In this document: one piece after another, positions 8,654 to 17,423 of the stretch | How positions within the stretch are numbered: position 1 is the first letter of the stretch | Layout of the letters: the number at the start of each line of letters is the position of its first letter | DNA from: Sphingobium arseniciresistens | GTDB taxonomy: Bacteria > Pseudomonadota > Alphaproteobacteria > Sphingomonadales > Sphingomonadaceae | DNA: 64,000 bases | Direction: 5' to 3' | Assembly (NCBI GenBank): GCA_029167225.1 | Contig: JARFNK010000024.1 | Span: 1 to 64,000, forward strand | Translations under genes and position numbers: made by a program | The notes under the pieces: generated by a model | Told to the model about the DNA's origin: nothing | Seen by the model: only the letters and a program-made list of their open reading frames with translations | The model's database searches: none

Positions 8654-9161
8654 CCATTGTTGAAGATTGGCCGGTGACGAGAGCGTCGTTCGCATCGACT
8701 GAAACGGTCTCCACGATGAGCCAGGGAGGGTTATTCTGGAGCTGATCGAGGGTTGATACGAGTTGCGGGAGGTTCATTCGCGCCGCGATGCTCGCGCGCG
8801 CCCACCCCGCTTCCGCTTCTGCATCACCGACCCCGCGCACTTCGCCGCCGCTCCGTTCGACAATGCGCTGAGCCCGCGACTTAAGCTGCTCCCGCCCCGC
8901 TTCCGCGTTTGCCGCGCCGATTACATAGGCCTCTATGTTTCGTCGGGCGTCTTCGGCTTGACGGCGCAATCGGGGGACCGATGCGATCGTGCGTTGATTG
9001 TGGAGATAGCTCAGGTTCAGTTGTTCGCGCTGCTGTGCCCTCGTTGAGAATCCAGCGGCGATTGGCGCGACGATCGCGAACCAGAGCACCGCAATAAGCG
9101 CTACGAGGATAAGCAGGGCTACGAGCCTGCGCTCGCGGGGAGAAGTTGGACGGATCATCAT
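8604..9161 (-). CDS. gspM: Type II secretion platform protein GspM
   Basis: A 185-aa inner-membrane protein that pairs with GspL in the assembly platform. It has a basic cytoplasmic tip, one membrane helix (about residues 12-36), a coiled-coil-like stretch rich in Arg, Gln and Glu (about 40-100), and a ferredoxin-like periplasmic end. The order gspL-gspM-gspC-gspD and the four-base overlap with gspL (9158-9161) support the call, since the family is poorly conserved in sequence. Its end overlaps the start of gspC. Confidence 0.85.
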   Translation of the reverse strand: MMIRPTSPRERRLVALLILVALIAVLWFAIVAPIAAGFSTRAQQREQLNLSYLHNQRTIASVPRLRRQAEDARRNIEAYVIGAANAEAGREQLKSRAQRIVERSGGEVRGVGDAEAEAGWARASIAARMNLPQLVSTLDQLQNNPPWLIVETVSVDANDALVTGQSSTMDVQIEIAIPIRAAPAR

Positions 9162-10183
9162 CGGCGGGCAATCCTCGCCCCGATATCGAATGGCTCTCCG
9201 GCGGGCACCTCCGCCTGGATTTCGTCGTTCATTGCGCGCACGTCAGCAAAAGCACCGGACCGGCGCAGTTCGCCGGCGATGTCAGTGCGCGGCGGCTTAT
9301 AGCCAGTGATTTTCACGGACGTTCCATCCCAAACATAGCGCTGGAGCCAAGCACCTTGGGGTATTGCTTCACTGATGGCGGCTAGTCCCCCGATGGCATC
9401 ATGGTCACGTCGTTTGGCGAGCGAGCGGGCTACCAGCGTCTCGTCTTGACCAGTCCTGCGCGTGATCGTCTTAGCGACGGTGACGGCTGGCTGTTGCTCT
9501 TGCACGACCTGTTCAAGTCGCTCGACAGAGCGGACATCCTTCCAGATGAACAGACCGGTATTGAGGACCACGAAGCAAGCCACGACCGCCCAAACCAGAG
9601 GCGTTGCGCTTCGGGGACGCGCGATCAGGCCAGCTTCGTGCATCGCCGGTGCGAAATCGAGGGGCGACGCGGCCGTCCGGTTATTCTCAACGAAAATGCG
9701 AACGGCAACCACTTTGGCGTCGGCAATCGTCTCCGCAATTCTTCGAGCTGTTTCGAGCGGCAGGCCGGCGATCTCGACGCGCATTTTTGCCGGATCTGCC
9801 GTTGATCCAACCCTCCGTGCGGCGATGATCGTGGTTCCGCTCGGGAACGGTAACAAGCCATCACCCTCGAACGATGCCATTCGCTGCAAATCCCGATCGT
9901 TCAGCGACGGCCGTTCGATTACACGGGCAAGACTCTCGCTGCGCGAAACGATCACCGCGACACGCTCACCGGGATGAGGACCAGTGCTGGCACCCTTTTT
10001 GCCATCGGCGACTGGAGTCAGGGCACCATCGGCAAATCGGTAGTGACCCAAGCCATCGGAGCGGGCATGGCGAAGCCTTGCAGGGAGCAATTGCTCGAGT
10101 TCCGCAACCCACCAGCGGATGCCGCTCGCGATCCAGCGTCCGATGGTTGCCATATCTGCATTGAGGATTCGCTTGGAGTTCAT
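9158..10183 (-). CDS. gspL: Type II secretion platform protein GspL (PilN-like)
   Basis: A 341-aa bitopic protein. The N-terminal half (to about residue 200) is the region that in other systems docks the ATPase GspE, here degenerate. A membrane helix follows (about 202-220, PLVWAVVACFVVLNTGLFIW), then a coiled coil and a periplasmic ferredoxin-like domain similar to PilN/fimbrial assembly proteins. The start at 10183 has a strong GGGGAGG site; an upstream ATG at 10225 lacks one. It overlaps gspJ by four bases and gspM by four bases. Confidence 0.87.
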   Translation of the reverse strand: MNSKRILNADMATIGRWIASGIRWWVAELEQLLPARLRHARSDGLGHYRFADGALTPVADGKKGASTGPHPGERVAVIVSRSESLARVIERPSLNDRDLQRMASFEGDGLLPFPSGTTIIAARRVGSTADPAKMRVEIAGLPLETARRIAETIADAKVVAVRIFVENNRTAASPLDFAPAMHEAGLIARPRSATPLVWAVVACFVVLNTGLFIWKDVRSVERLEQVVQEQQPAVTVAKTITRRTGQDETLVARSLAKRRDHDAIGGLAAISEAIPQGAWLQRYVWDGTSVKITGYKPPRTDIAGELRRSGAFADVRAMNDEIQAEVPAGEPFDIGARIARR

Positions 10184-10875
10184 CGTTCCTCCCCACATTT
10201 TCCAGTAAACGCATCGATCCTGCACGAACCGTAGCTGGTTGATCGGGGACGGATGACGAGGTCGGGCCAGATACGGCGATCGGTCTCGGCAAAGACAACC
10301 CGGACGCGAATGAGTTCAGGCGTGGTCGAGCGGTCCCACCAGCGATCTTGCCAAGCACGAGGCGCGCCGGGTTCGGGAGGCCCAAGATAGCTGATGGAAA
10401 GATTGCGCACACCGGTGAGCAGCCGGTTCGGGGTCCAGCCCACGAGGTCTGTTCCGCTCCTGTCGATGCCCATCTTACGTGAGTGGGCACTGTAGAGGAC
10501 GAGATCCCCATTTGCGGTGCGCGTGAGGCGAAATCGCTGAAGAGCGTCCGCCCCTTCCCGATCGAACGGTGGTCCGACGAATGTCAGCACGCCGGCTGTG
10601 CCGCGCAATTCCACGATTGGTATGGCAGAATCCGACCGCGTGATCGGGCGAAGGCGTTCGACGGCGCTGCGTAGGAGGTTTTGTGCGGCAACAACTTCGT
10701 CGACAGCGTTGATCGTCGCGCGGCCGCGCCCGGCGAGGATGCCGGCGGTCGTTAGGCCCTGCAGCAGGAGAGTCGCGGCCAAACCCATCAGCGCCAGGCT
10801 GACGAGAAGTTCGATAAGCGTGAAGCCGCCTTCCCGCTCGAATTGATGATCGTCAATGTAGCGCCACTCAGCCAT
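10180..10875 (-). CDS. gspJ: Type II secretion minor pseudopilin GspJ
   Basis: A 231-aa pseudopilin of the tip complex with GspI and GspK. The leader ends REGG, cleaved before FTLIELLVSLALMG, which has the conserved Glu at +5. The globular part contains LVGWTPNRLLTGV and ends with a Cys pair in the last 20 residues. It starts three bases past the stop of gspI and overlaps gspL, so it is translated as part of the same operon. Confidence 0.92.
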   Translation of the reverse strand: MAEWRYIDDHQFEREGGFTLIELLVSLALMGLAATLLLQGLTTAGILAGRGRATINAVDEVVAAQNLLRSAVERLRPITRSDSAIPIVELRGTAGVLTFVGPPFDREGADALQRFRLTRTANGDLVLYSAHSRKMGIDRSGTDLVGWTPNRLLTGVRNLSISYLGPPEPGAPRAWQDRWWDRSTTPELIRVRVVFAETDRRIWPDLVIRPRSTSYGSCRIDAFTGKCGEER

Positions 10876-10878
10876 TGA

Positions 10879-11253
10879 TCACTGATCCAATCGCAGAGTT
10901 TCGACCCGGACGAGCTGGCGCCCCGTGTTGCGGTCCAGAACGTCGATCCGCACCTGCTGAAGGGCAGCCGCGCTATCACGGGCTTCGCTGCGCACAGTGT
11001 GGTGGGTGTAACGCCATGCAAGATCACCCTGGTGTCCGCTTTCCGGCAGCTCGCCTGGTCCTGAGGTGATACTGGCATGTGCTAGGAGGGAACGTGCAAG
11101 CAGGACGGCTTCGCGTTTCTGGGCGGTTCGGTTGCCTGCAAGCGCATGCGTGGAAACCGAATCGAACAGCATGGCGGACATGCCGGCGATGACAGCGAGG
11201 GAGACCAGCGTCTCGACGAGGCTGAAACCGGCTTCAGAGGGCGCCACCTTCAT
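10879..11253 (-). CDS. gspI: Type II secretion minor pseudopilin GspI
   Basis: A 124-aa pseudopilin. The short leader ends EAG, with the cleavage site before FSLVETLVSLAVIAG and Glu at +5. Length and the downstream pattern LARSLLAHA fit GspI, which nucleates the pseudopilus tip with GspJ and GspK. ATG overlaps the gspH stop by four bases (11250-11253). Confidence 0.92.
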   Translation of the reverse strand: MKVAPSEAGFSLVETLVSLAVIAGMSAMLFDSVSTHALAGNRTAQKREAVLLARSLLAHASITSGPGELPESGHQGDLAWRYTHHTVRSEARDSAAALQQVRIDVLDRNTGRQLVRVETLRLDQ

Positions 11254-11684
11254 GATATCCGCTCGATGAGGCCGGTGGTGGGACGTACTCTCCAGCGCCG
11301 AACTCTGACGCCATCGGCAACCGCAACTTCGCCACCGCTCGCAGTCCCATCGGGGTAGAAGGTGACGCCGCCGGCGCGAGGGGTTCCGCGTAACCGTGCA
11401 GGCAGACGATCCACGACTGCACCAGCAGCAAAATCCCGCTGGTCAGAAGATATTGCAAAACGAACGGTGATGCCGCGACGCATCGCGTCCGCTCGCGCGC
11501 TACGAAGCGCTGTCTCGAAGCGGGTCGCCCCATCCAGAAACTCCTGGTAGCGCAAGGCAGCCCCTACTGCGGGAAACGCGATTCCTGCAGCAAGTCCAAG
11601 GATCGCCAGAATGACCAGAGCCTCAAGAAGCGTGAACCCCGCGTCGGGGTGAGAGTGAGCCCTCGTATCACCAACTGCCCACAT
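11250..11684 (-). CDS. gspH: Type II secretion minor pseudopilin GspH
   Basis: A 144-aa pseudopilin. The leader ends DAG before FTLLEALVILAILG with Glu at +5. The rest has the GspH-type core with FETALRSARADAMRRG and a C-terminal beta domain. The start at 11684 lies inside the end of gspG (17-base overlap) and follows GGGGAGG. A longer frame to 11750 would overlap gspG by 83 bases and is unlikely. GspH joins the major pseudopilin fibre to the tip. Confidence 0.9.
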   Translation of the reverse strand: MWAVGDTRAHSHPDAGFTLLEALVILAILGLAAGIAFPAVGAALRYQEFLDGATRFETALRSARADAMRRGITVRFAISSDQRDFAAGAVVDRLPARLRGTPRAGGVTFYPDGTASGGEVAVADGVRVRRWRVRPTTGLIERIS

Positions 11685-12102
11685 CCTTGGCCTCCCCGGT
11701 GCCGCCAGGTTTGCCGTCGGAGCCGAGGCTGTAGACATCGACCTCGCCATGCTCGCCGGGAATCCGCAGCAAATAGGGGCGTCCCCACGGATCGGTGATG
11801 GCAGACTGCTCGGGGAGATAAGGCCCGTTCCAGCTCGGAAGATTCTGAGGAGCCTTCACCAGCGCTTCAAGGCCCTCTTGCTCGGTTGGATAGCGCGAGG
11901 CGTCGAGTTTGAAGAGATTGAGCGCTGCGACGACGTTCTTCGCCTGGACCTGTGCGGTCTTGGACTTGGAACTGTCGAGATACTTGATGACCTGCGGGCC
12001 GACGATCGCCGCTAGGAGGCCTAGGATCGCCAGAACGACAAGAAGCTCGAGGAGTGTAAATCCGGCTTCCTGCCCAGCGTCTTTTCCGGATCGTTTTCTC
12101 AT
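11668..12102 (-). CDS. gspG: Type II secretion major pseudopilin GspG
   Basis: The main building block of the pseudopilus that pushes substrates through the secretin. It is 144 aa, with leader ending EAG, cleavage before FTLLELLVVLAILG, Glu at +5, and the GspG hallmarks ALNLFKLDASRYPTEQEGLE and DPWGRPYLLRIPGEHG with the acidic calcium-binding end region. GGGAG precedes the start by seven bases. It follows gspF by 13 bases. Confidence 0.96.
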   Translation of the reverse strand: MRKRSGKDAGQEAGFTLLELLVVLAILGLLAAIVGPQVIKYLDSSKSKTAQVQAKNVVAALNLFKLDASRYPTEQEGLEALVKAPQNLPSWNGPYLPEQSAITDPWGRPYLLRIPGEHGEVDVYSLGSDGKPGGTGEAKDVGSW

Positions 12103-12115
12103 TCTGTTTCTCCCT

Positions 12116-13327
12116 TCATGAAGACAGCGCTACGTCGTTGAATCCGAGGATCGCGGACATGATGGAGGCAATGATGCTCGCCACGGTCACGCCGAGCAGG
12201 ACCGTGATGACAGGTGTGAGTATCCCGATGATGCGTTGGAGACGTGTGCGAACGTCTCGGTCGAGAACGTCGGCAAGGCGGGTCAACATCATGCCGAGCT
12301 GTGAGGTTTCCTCGCCTGTTCGCAGAAAGCCGATTGCAAGCTTAGGCAAGACGCCAGACGCGGCTAGTGGGGCTGTAAGTCCCCCGCCCTCTTTGACGCC
12401 GTCTGCGACTTTGCCGATCGCTCCTGCCAGAACCTGGTTGGTCAATGTGCGTTGTGAGAGCGCCAAGGCTGCGGGAAGACCGACTTCGCCTTCAATTAGC
12501 GCGCCCAGCGTGCGCGCGAACCTGGCGGTCTCGATGCGGCGAATAAGCTCGCCCAACAGCGGCATTCGAAGCGCCAAGCGGTCGCGTGCGAAACGCACCG
12601 CGGGCTGGCGAAGGGCAAGCGCTCCGGCAAAGATTGTCGCGCCGAGAACCGCGAGCATCGCGAGCCCATAATGGCGAAGCATCTGGCTAGCCGTCATAAC
12701 GACTACCGTTGCCGTCGGCAGCTTCTGCGAAGTGCTGGTGAACATGCGCTCGAACTGCGGAACGACGAAGAGGAGCATCAGGAGGACGACGCCAACCGCA
12801 ATCACGATGAGGGCGATCGGGTAGATCATCGATGAGGTGACCAGACGCCGCAACTCGGCTTCCTGTTCGAGGGCACTCGCCAAGCGTGTCAGTGCTTCCC
12901 CAAGCCGGCCGTTCGCCTCGCCCGCTTCCGCCATCGCGACTGCGGTCGGCGAGAACAGTTCCGGTTTCTGCGCCATGGCGCGCGAGAGCGGCGCGCCCTC
13001 GCGTACATCGCGGAGTATGTCGGCGAGATGGACGGCAACGTCCTTGTCCTCGACGTTTTCAACGGCCAACGATAGCGCGCGGTCGAGTTGGAGGCCGGCT
13101 TCGAGGAGTACCGCCAGTTCACCGACACTGATCGCAGCGGCCTGGCGCCCTTTGCCCCGCGCTTTTGTCCGCTTAGCGGTCTCCGTAGCCGGAACAACCA
13201 CAAGTTCGAGTGGGCGGGCGCCATTACGACGCAACGCAGCCGCGGCATCGCGGCGATCGCTGGCTTCGAGCTCGCCTGAAAGGCTCGAACCGTCGCTTTT
13301 GACGGCCCGGTAATGGTAAGTCGCCAT
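12116..13327 (-). CDS. gspF: Type II secretion platform protein GspF
   Basis: The polytopic core of the inner-membrane platform (403 aa). It contains two repeated GspF/T2SSF cytoplasmic domains (about residues 65-185 and 265-385), each followed by membrane helices; helices are visible near 168-190, 215-235 and 372-395. The N-terminal YHYRAVKSDGSSLSGELEA strand motif is typical. The ATG overlaps the gspE stop by one base (TGATG), so translation is coupled to the ATPase. Confidence 0.95.
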   Translation of the reverse strand: MATYHYRAVKSDGSSLSGELEASDRRDAAAALRRNGARPLELVVVPATETAKRTKARGKGRQAAAISVGELAVLLEAGLQLDRALSLAVENVEDKDVAVHLADILRDVREGAPLSRAMAQKPELFSPTAVAMAEAGEANGRLGEALTRLASALEQEAELRRLVTSSMIYPIALIVIAVGVVLLMLLFVVPQFERMFTSTSQKLPTATVVVMTASQMLRHYGLAMLAVLGATIFAGALALRQPAVRFARDRLALRMPLLGELIRRIETARFARTLGALIEGEVGLPAALALSQRTLTNQVLAGAIGKVADGVKEGGGLTAPLAASGVLPKLAIGFLRTGEETSQLGMMLTRLADVLDRDVRTRLQRIIGILTPVITVLLGVTVASIIASIMSAILGFNDVALSS

Positions 13328-15078
13328 CAGCCGTCCCCGCTCCCGACACGCATCACTTCTTCAAGTGTCGTGAGGCCTGCTGCCGCCTTGGCAACGCCAT
13401 CAGCAACAAGGCTGCGCATTCCCCCGGCTTCCCCCGCAGCCTGGATCTCGGGAGTGTCAGCGCTGTGCAGAATCAAGCGCGAGATGGCAGCGTCGACGCG
13501 AAGGAACTCCAGTACCGCGACCCGTCCGGAATAGCCGCTGCCGCCGCATCGATCGCATCCATGCGCATGAAAGAATTGGGCTGGTTCGACGGAACCTAGC
13601 AACGGAGCCAGTACAGGGGGAATCTCGTCATCAGGACCATAAGGCCGTCTGCACTCGACACATAGCCGCCGCACGAGGCGCTGCGCCAGGATGCCGGTCA
13701 GGACCGATCCGAGGAGAAACGGCTCGACACCCATGTCCAGAAGGCGAGAGATCGCGCCTGCCGCAGTGTTGGTATGCAGCGTGGAGAGGATCATATGCCC
13801 GGTGAGCGCCGCCTGGACTGCAATCTGCGCGGTTTCCGTGTCACGAATCTCGCCCACCATCATGACGTCGGGGTCTTGCCGGAGGAAAGAGCGGAGCGCA
13901 GTGCTGAACGTAAAGCTGATGGCGGGATTGACCTGGGTCTGGATGACCCCTGGCAGCCGGTATTCGATGGGGTCTTCGACGGTGAGCAGCTTGCGGTAAT
14001 CCGCGTTGAGTTCGGAAAGCGCCGCGTAAAGCGTGGTCGTCTTGCCGCTGCCGGTCGGCCCGGTGACGAGGACGATGCCATGCGGGCGGCCGATGGCCTC
14101 GCGCATCCTCGCGGTGAGTTCCGGGTCGAACCCCAGTGAGGTAAAATCAAGTGCAAGGCGTGAGCGGTCAAGGATGCGCATGACCACACTTTCGCCGTGG
14201 ATAGACGGTGAGGTCGCGACGCGTAGATCGATTTCATGGCCGCGAACCGAGATACGCAATCGGCCGTCCTGTGGTAGGCGGCGCTCGGCGATGTTGAGGC
14301 TCGCCATCACCTTGATGCGAGAGACCAGTGGGGCCCGCATCGCGAGTGGAAGCTTCGTCGCCTGCCTCAGCATGCCATCCACGCGGAAGCGAACGATCAA
14401 CCCATCATCGCTCGGCTCTATATGTATGTCGGACGCTCGCTCGTCCGACGCGCGCGCGATCAGTCGGTTGACTGCGCGGATCACAGGCGCGTCGCTGACG
14501 AGGTCTTTCAACCTCTCGAGATCGTCGCTGTCGATCTCGCCTTCACCCTCTTCGGCAGCTTGCGCGGGCCCGTGGTAGAGCCGCTCGATCGCAGCGTCGA
14601 TGTCGCTGGCCCTTGCGATCAGGCGTTCGACCGCCCTTCCCCCGAACATGAACTGGAACGCCTGCTCCGGGAACGGATCAAAGGGATCGCTTACAGCGAT
14701 GCGGACTTTTGTTTCATCGGCGTAGATGGGGATCGCCCGCGTTTCGCGCAGGAAATCGAGGGAGAGCCCGGGGCCTTCGACAGCGGATGAAGGTAAGGCA
14801 GCCCCCTCGATCACCGGAAGACCGGTATGCGCAGACATTTCGGCTGCGATTCGGTCCTCAGAAAGCAGGCCGAGTCGGGTAACGACGGCATCGAGCCGTT
14901 CGTCGGTCTCGGCGTGAATGAGGAGCGCGCGCTGCAAGCTCTCGTCTGCAAGCAACGCCCGCGCGCGTAGCATCTCCTCGAATCCATTAGGATTCGCGGC
15001 ATCCAGGCCATCCTCGTCCGTTACCGGCGCTTCCCGAACTTTATGCCAGGATCGTGCAATATTTGACGCGCGGAACAT
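13327..15078 (-). CDS. gspE: Type II secretion ATPase GspE
   Basis: The cytoplasmic ATPase that powers pseudopilus assembly (583 aa). It has an N-terminal MshEN-like docking domain, then a RecA-like core with Walker A GPTGSGKTT (about residue 343), the Asp box, a Walker B region around DPDVMMVGEIRD, and the zinc tetracysteine domain CVEC...CDRCG (about residues 472-505). It is the first gene of the operon. The start is uncertain: ATG at 15078 has AGGGG at a workable distance, while ATG at 15093 sits only one base from AGGAGG. The promoter should lie in 15094-15600. Confidence 0.95.
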   Translation of the reverse strand: MFRASNIARSWHKVREAPVTDEDGLDAANPNGFEEMLRARALLADESLQRALLIHAETDERLDAVVTRLGLLSEDRIAAEMSAHTGLPVIEGAALPSSAVEGPGLSLDFLRETRAIPIYADETKVRIAVSDPFDPFPEQAFQFMFGGRAVERLIARASDIDAAIERLYHGPAQAAEEGEGEIDSDDLERLKDLVSDAPVIRAVNRLIARASDERASDIHIEPSDDGLIVRFRVDGMLRQATKLPLAMRAPLVSRIKVMASLNIAERRLPQDGRLRISVRGHEIDLRVATSPSIHGESVVMRILDRSRLALDFTSLGFDPELTARMREAIGRPHGIVLVTGPTGSGKTTTLYAALSELNADYRKLLTVEDPIEYRLPGVIQTQVNPAISFTFSTALRSFLRQDPDVMMVGEIRDTETAQIAVQAALTGHMILSTLHTNTAAGAISRLLDMGVEPFLLGSVLTGILAQRLVRRLCVECRRPYGPDDEIPPVLAPLLGSVEPAQFFHAHGCDRCGGSGYSGRVAVLEFLRVDAAISRLILHSADTPEIQAAGEAGGMRSLVADGVAKAAAGLTTLEEVMRVGSGDG

Positions 15079-15093
15079 GCTACCCCTGCTCAT

Positions 15094-15608
15094 GCCTCCT
15101 GTGACGGCCCCTGCGTAAGGGAAAGAAAATATCCAAGAGAACTAACTGGATATAAGCTATATCTTCGCATTGCTACAATATAGTTGCAATCAAAACTCCA
15201 CTCATCCCGTCATGTTTAAAATGTCCAACCGAAATGGATAAAATAAACTGACGCGATTTGCGAGAGTCCAAGCCATTCATAACAAAACTGTCATTTAGAC
15301 TCGATAGATTTTGATTGTCGGATAGTGATCGAGTCGCATTCCGGCAAACTTGATAGTCCGATTGTTATTGTCGGACGTGTGACCCGACTATTCGGGTAAC
15401 GGCGGGTGGATATGAGTCCTCGCGACGATGTCTGCTGGCGCTGCGTGTAGAACGAGGGTCCGCGCCATATCTTACGATGTGGCGGTCGGGACTTTGCGTG
15501 ACCGGGAATTTGCAAGGATCAGGCGCGCCGATCTTCGGGTTGGTGAACGATGATCTGCGCGCTGAAGACTGTACGTTTTTGTTTCAAACCGAATGTAGGA
15601 GAAATACA
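15094..15608. promoter_or_regulatory. Divergent control region of the T2SS operon and pstS-like gene
   Basis: About 500 bases between the divergent starts, AT-rich from 15115 to 15310. It holds two copies of ATTGTCGGA (15314-15322 and 15367-15375). It also holds a perfect inverted repeat GTCCGA-N9-TCGGAC (15356-15376) and a second, ACCCGA-CTAT-TCGGGT (15382-15397). A single CTGTCAT heptamer at 15288-15294 resembles half of a Pho box. These fit a shared operator region; which regulator binds is unknown. Confidence 0.5.
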
Positions 15609-17294
15609 ATGAAGCGTATCAATTCCGCGCTCTTCCTGGCGTCCGTCGCCAGCATGGCGCTCGCCTCTGGTGCAATGGCACAGACCCTCCCCACGCCCGG
15701 ACCGAACGATGGCGTTAACCAACTGAACGGCGCTGGCGCCAGCTCAGTCACGAACGTCGTGAACGATGAAATCAGCTGGCTCAAGACCAACAGGCCCAAC
15801 TTCGATGCTGAGTACGTGGCCACTGGCTCGGGCACCGGCAAGGCGGCTTGGCGCAGCAACACTCCGCAGGTGCCTGCAAAGCCGACCTGGAATACCGTCC
15901 AGTATGCGTTCTCGGACTCAACGATTTCGTCGAGCGACGTCACCACCTACAATACGAACGTCAAGCCGTTTGCCGGTGCTGGCGTCTTCTTGCCGAAGTT
16001 CGTGCTGCCAGTGGCCTTTGCGTATAACCCGGTCTACGCTAAGAACCCGACGTCGGGCGTCGAATATCGCTTCAACGTCCAGAATCCGCAGTCGCTTCCG
16101 GATGCCGTCACTGGCGCGGCCAAAGTTGTCGGTGGCCTGCGTCTGAGCCGTGATCTTTATTGCGGCATCTTCAACGGTGACATTAAAAACTGGAATAACA
16201 GTGCGCTTACTACCGCCAACGGCGGCGTATCGCTCAAGGATCCGGCCGACCCGAACTGGGGTACGGTAGACAACAGTTCTACGCAGGGCGTTCCGATCCG
16301 CCTGGTGGGTCGCCTTGACAAGTCTGGCACGACCGACATTTTCACTCGTGCGTTGAAGGCGCAGTGCGACACCCCTCTAGGTGCCGCCAACAACAAGTAT
16401 GATGTCAACTCCGAAGCGCTGCCCTTCGACTATACTCCTGGTACTGCGCCTGATTTCACCCCGGCCCGATCCGACACTCCGTACAAGCCTCTCACGTCGA
16501 CTCCTGCTGCGGGTACCTTCGCCGGTACCATCAACTCGGTCGGAAACCAGTATTTCGACAAGACGAGCCTCACAATCGTCTCGGTCAGCGGCGGCACCGC
16601 CTCGCAGCCGACGTCTGCCACGGGCAATGGCACGGGCCTATTCCTACTGGCGGACGGCAGCAGCACGGTGAGCAAGGCGATCGAGGCTGATCCCGATATT
16701 GGCACGTCCTCCTATCGTGTGAACGGCAAGCTCGGCTATATCGGCTCCGACTTCATCGCCAACGCCAAGGGCGCTTCGCAGAAGGTGTTTGCCGCAGCCG
16801 TCTCGCGGCCGGTGCTGGGGTCCCCGTTCCTCCTGCCGAGCGCCTCGAACGGAACTACTGCAGTTGGCACGGTGCTCCCGCCGCAGTCTGACTCCAATGG
16901 CGACTACCTCGCGACAGCGGCCGGCGATCGCGGCGATCCGCTGTCGTGGTATAGTGTGCTCTATCCGACCCCAACCACGGGTCTGGCAAATCCGGCTCTC
17001 GGATATCCCATCACCGGAACAACCCAGATTCTGCTGAACACCTGCTACAAGGCGAACAACTATCCGAGCATCGTCACGTGGCTGGGGTACAATGTGGGTA
17101 CGCCGACGACTGTGTTCACCGACGACGCAACTGGCCTTCTTGCCAAGTCGAACATCGCGGCGGTTCCGGGCAGTTGGCAGCGCGCCATCACCCAGACCTT
17201 CCTTGTGAACGCCGGCGGAACCTTGGGCGCTCGCAAACTCTGGATCGAGGCCGCCTCGCCTAGCTCAGACCACTGCAAAGTCACGGGCAACTGA
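15609..17294 (+). CDS. Secreted PstS-like phosphate-binding protein
   Basis: A 561-aa exported protein. The start at 15609 follows TAGGAG and gives a clean signal peptide (cleavage near AMA-QT, residue 24-25). The mature part matches the PstS/DING-type periplasmic binding fold: an N-terminal NGAGASSV loop, FVLPVAFAYNP, LYCGIFNGDIKNWNN, RLDKSGTTDIFTRAL (the SGT phosphate-loop motif), and SYRVNGKLGYIGSDF. It is longer than typical PstS (about 330 aa), with an insert-rich middle. No pstCAB transporter genes are nearby. In Pseudomonas aeruginosa a DING-type phosphate-binding protein is exported by the Hxc type II system, so this divergent neighbour of the gsp operon may be a substrate; that is inference. 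Confidence 0.85.
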   Translation: MKRINSALFLASVASMALASGAMAQTLPTPGPNDGVNQLNGAGASSVTNVVNDEISWLKTNRPNFDAEYVATGSGTGKAAWRSNTPQVPAKPTWNTVQYAFSDSTISSSDVTTYNTNVKPFAGAGVFLPKFVLPVAFAYNPVYAKNPTSGVEYRFNVQNPQSLPDAVTGAAKVVGGLRLSRDLYCGIFNGDIKNWNNSALTTANGGVSLKDPADPNWGTVDNSSTQGVPIRLVGRLDKSGTTDIFTRALKAQCDTPLGAANNKYDVNSEALPFDYTPGTAPDFTPARSDTPYKPLTSTPAAGTFAGTINSVGNQYFDKTSLTIVSVSGGTASQPTSATGNGTGLFLLADGSSTVSKAIEADPDIGTSSYRVNGKLGYIGSDFIANAKGASQKVFAAAVSRPVLGSPFLLPSASNGTTAVGTVLPPQSDSNGDYLATAAGDRGDPLSWYSVLYPTPTTGLANPALGYPITGTTQILLNTCYKANNYPSIVTWLGYNVGTPTTVFTDDATGLLAKSNIAAVPGSWQRAITQTFLVNAGGTLGARKLWIEAASPSSDHCKVTGN

Positions 17295-17318
17295 TCCACA
17301 AAAATACGCCAAACTCGG

Positions 17319-17351
17319 CAGCCCCGGAGAAATCCGGGGCTGTTATTCTTT
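17319..17351 (+). terminator. Rho-independent terminator of the pstS-like gene
   Basis: A perfect ten-base-pair stem CAGCCCCGGA / TCCGGGGCTG with a GAAA tetraloop (17319-17342), followed by TTATTCTTT. It sits 25 bases past the stop codon at 17294 and separates this gene from the convergent sulfotransferase gene. Confidence 0.9.
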
Positions 17352-17423
17352 CAGCAAGCTCAAAAGCCGGGAGCGCAGACACTACCTTGACAACATAACG
17401 ATCAACCGTCGGATCGCTACAAC

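Noticed and set aside
15288..15294. Pho box upstream of the pstS-like gene
   Set aside because: Only one heptamer (CTGTCAT) matches. The second half at the required spacing is not convincing, so it is mentioned only as a possibility.
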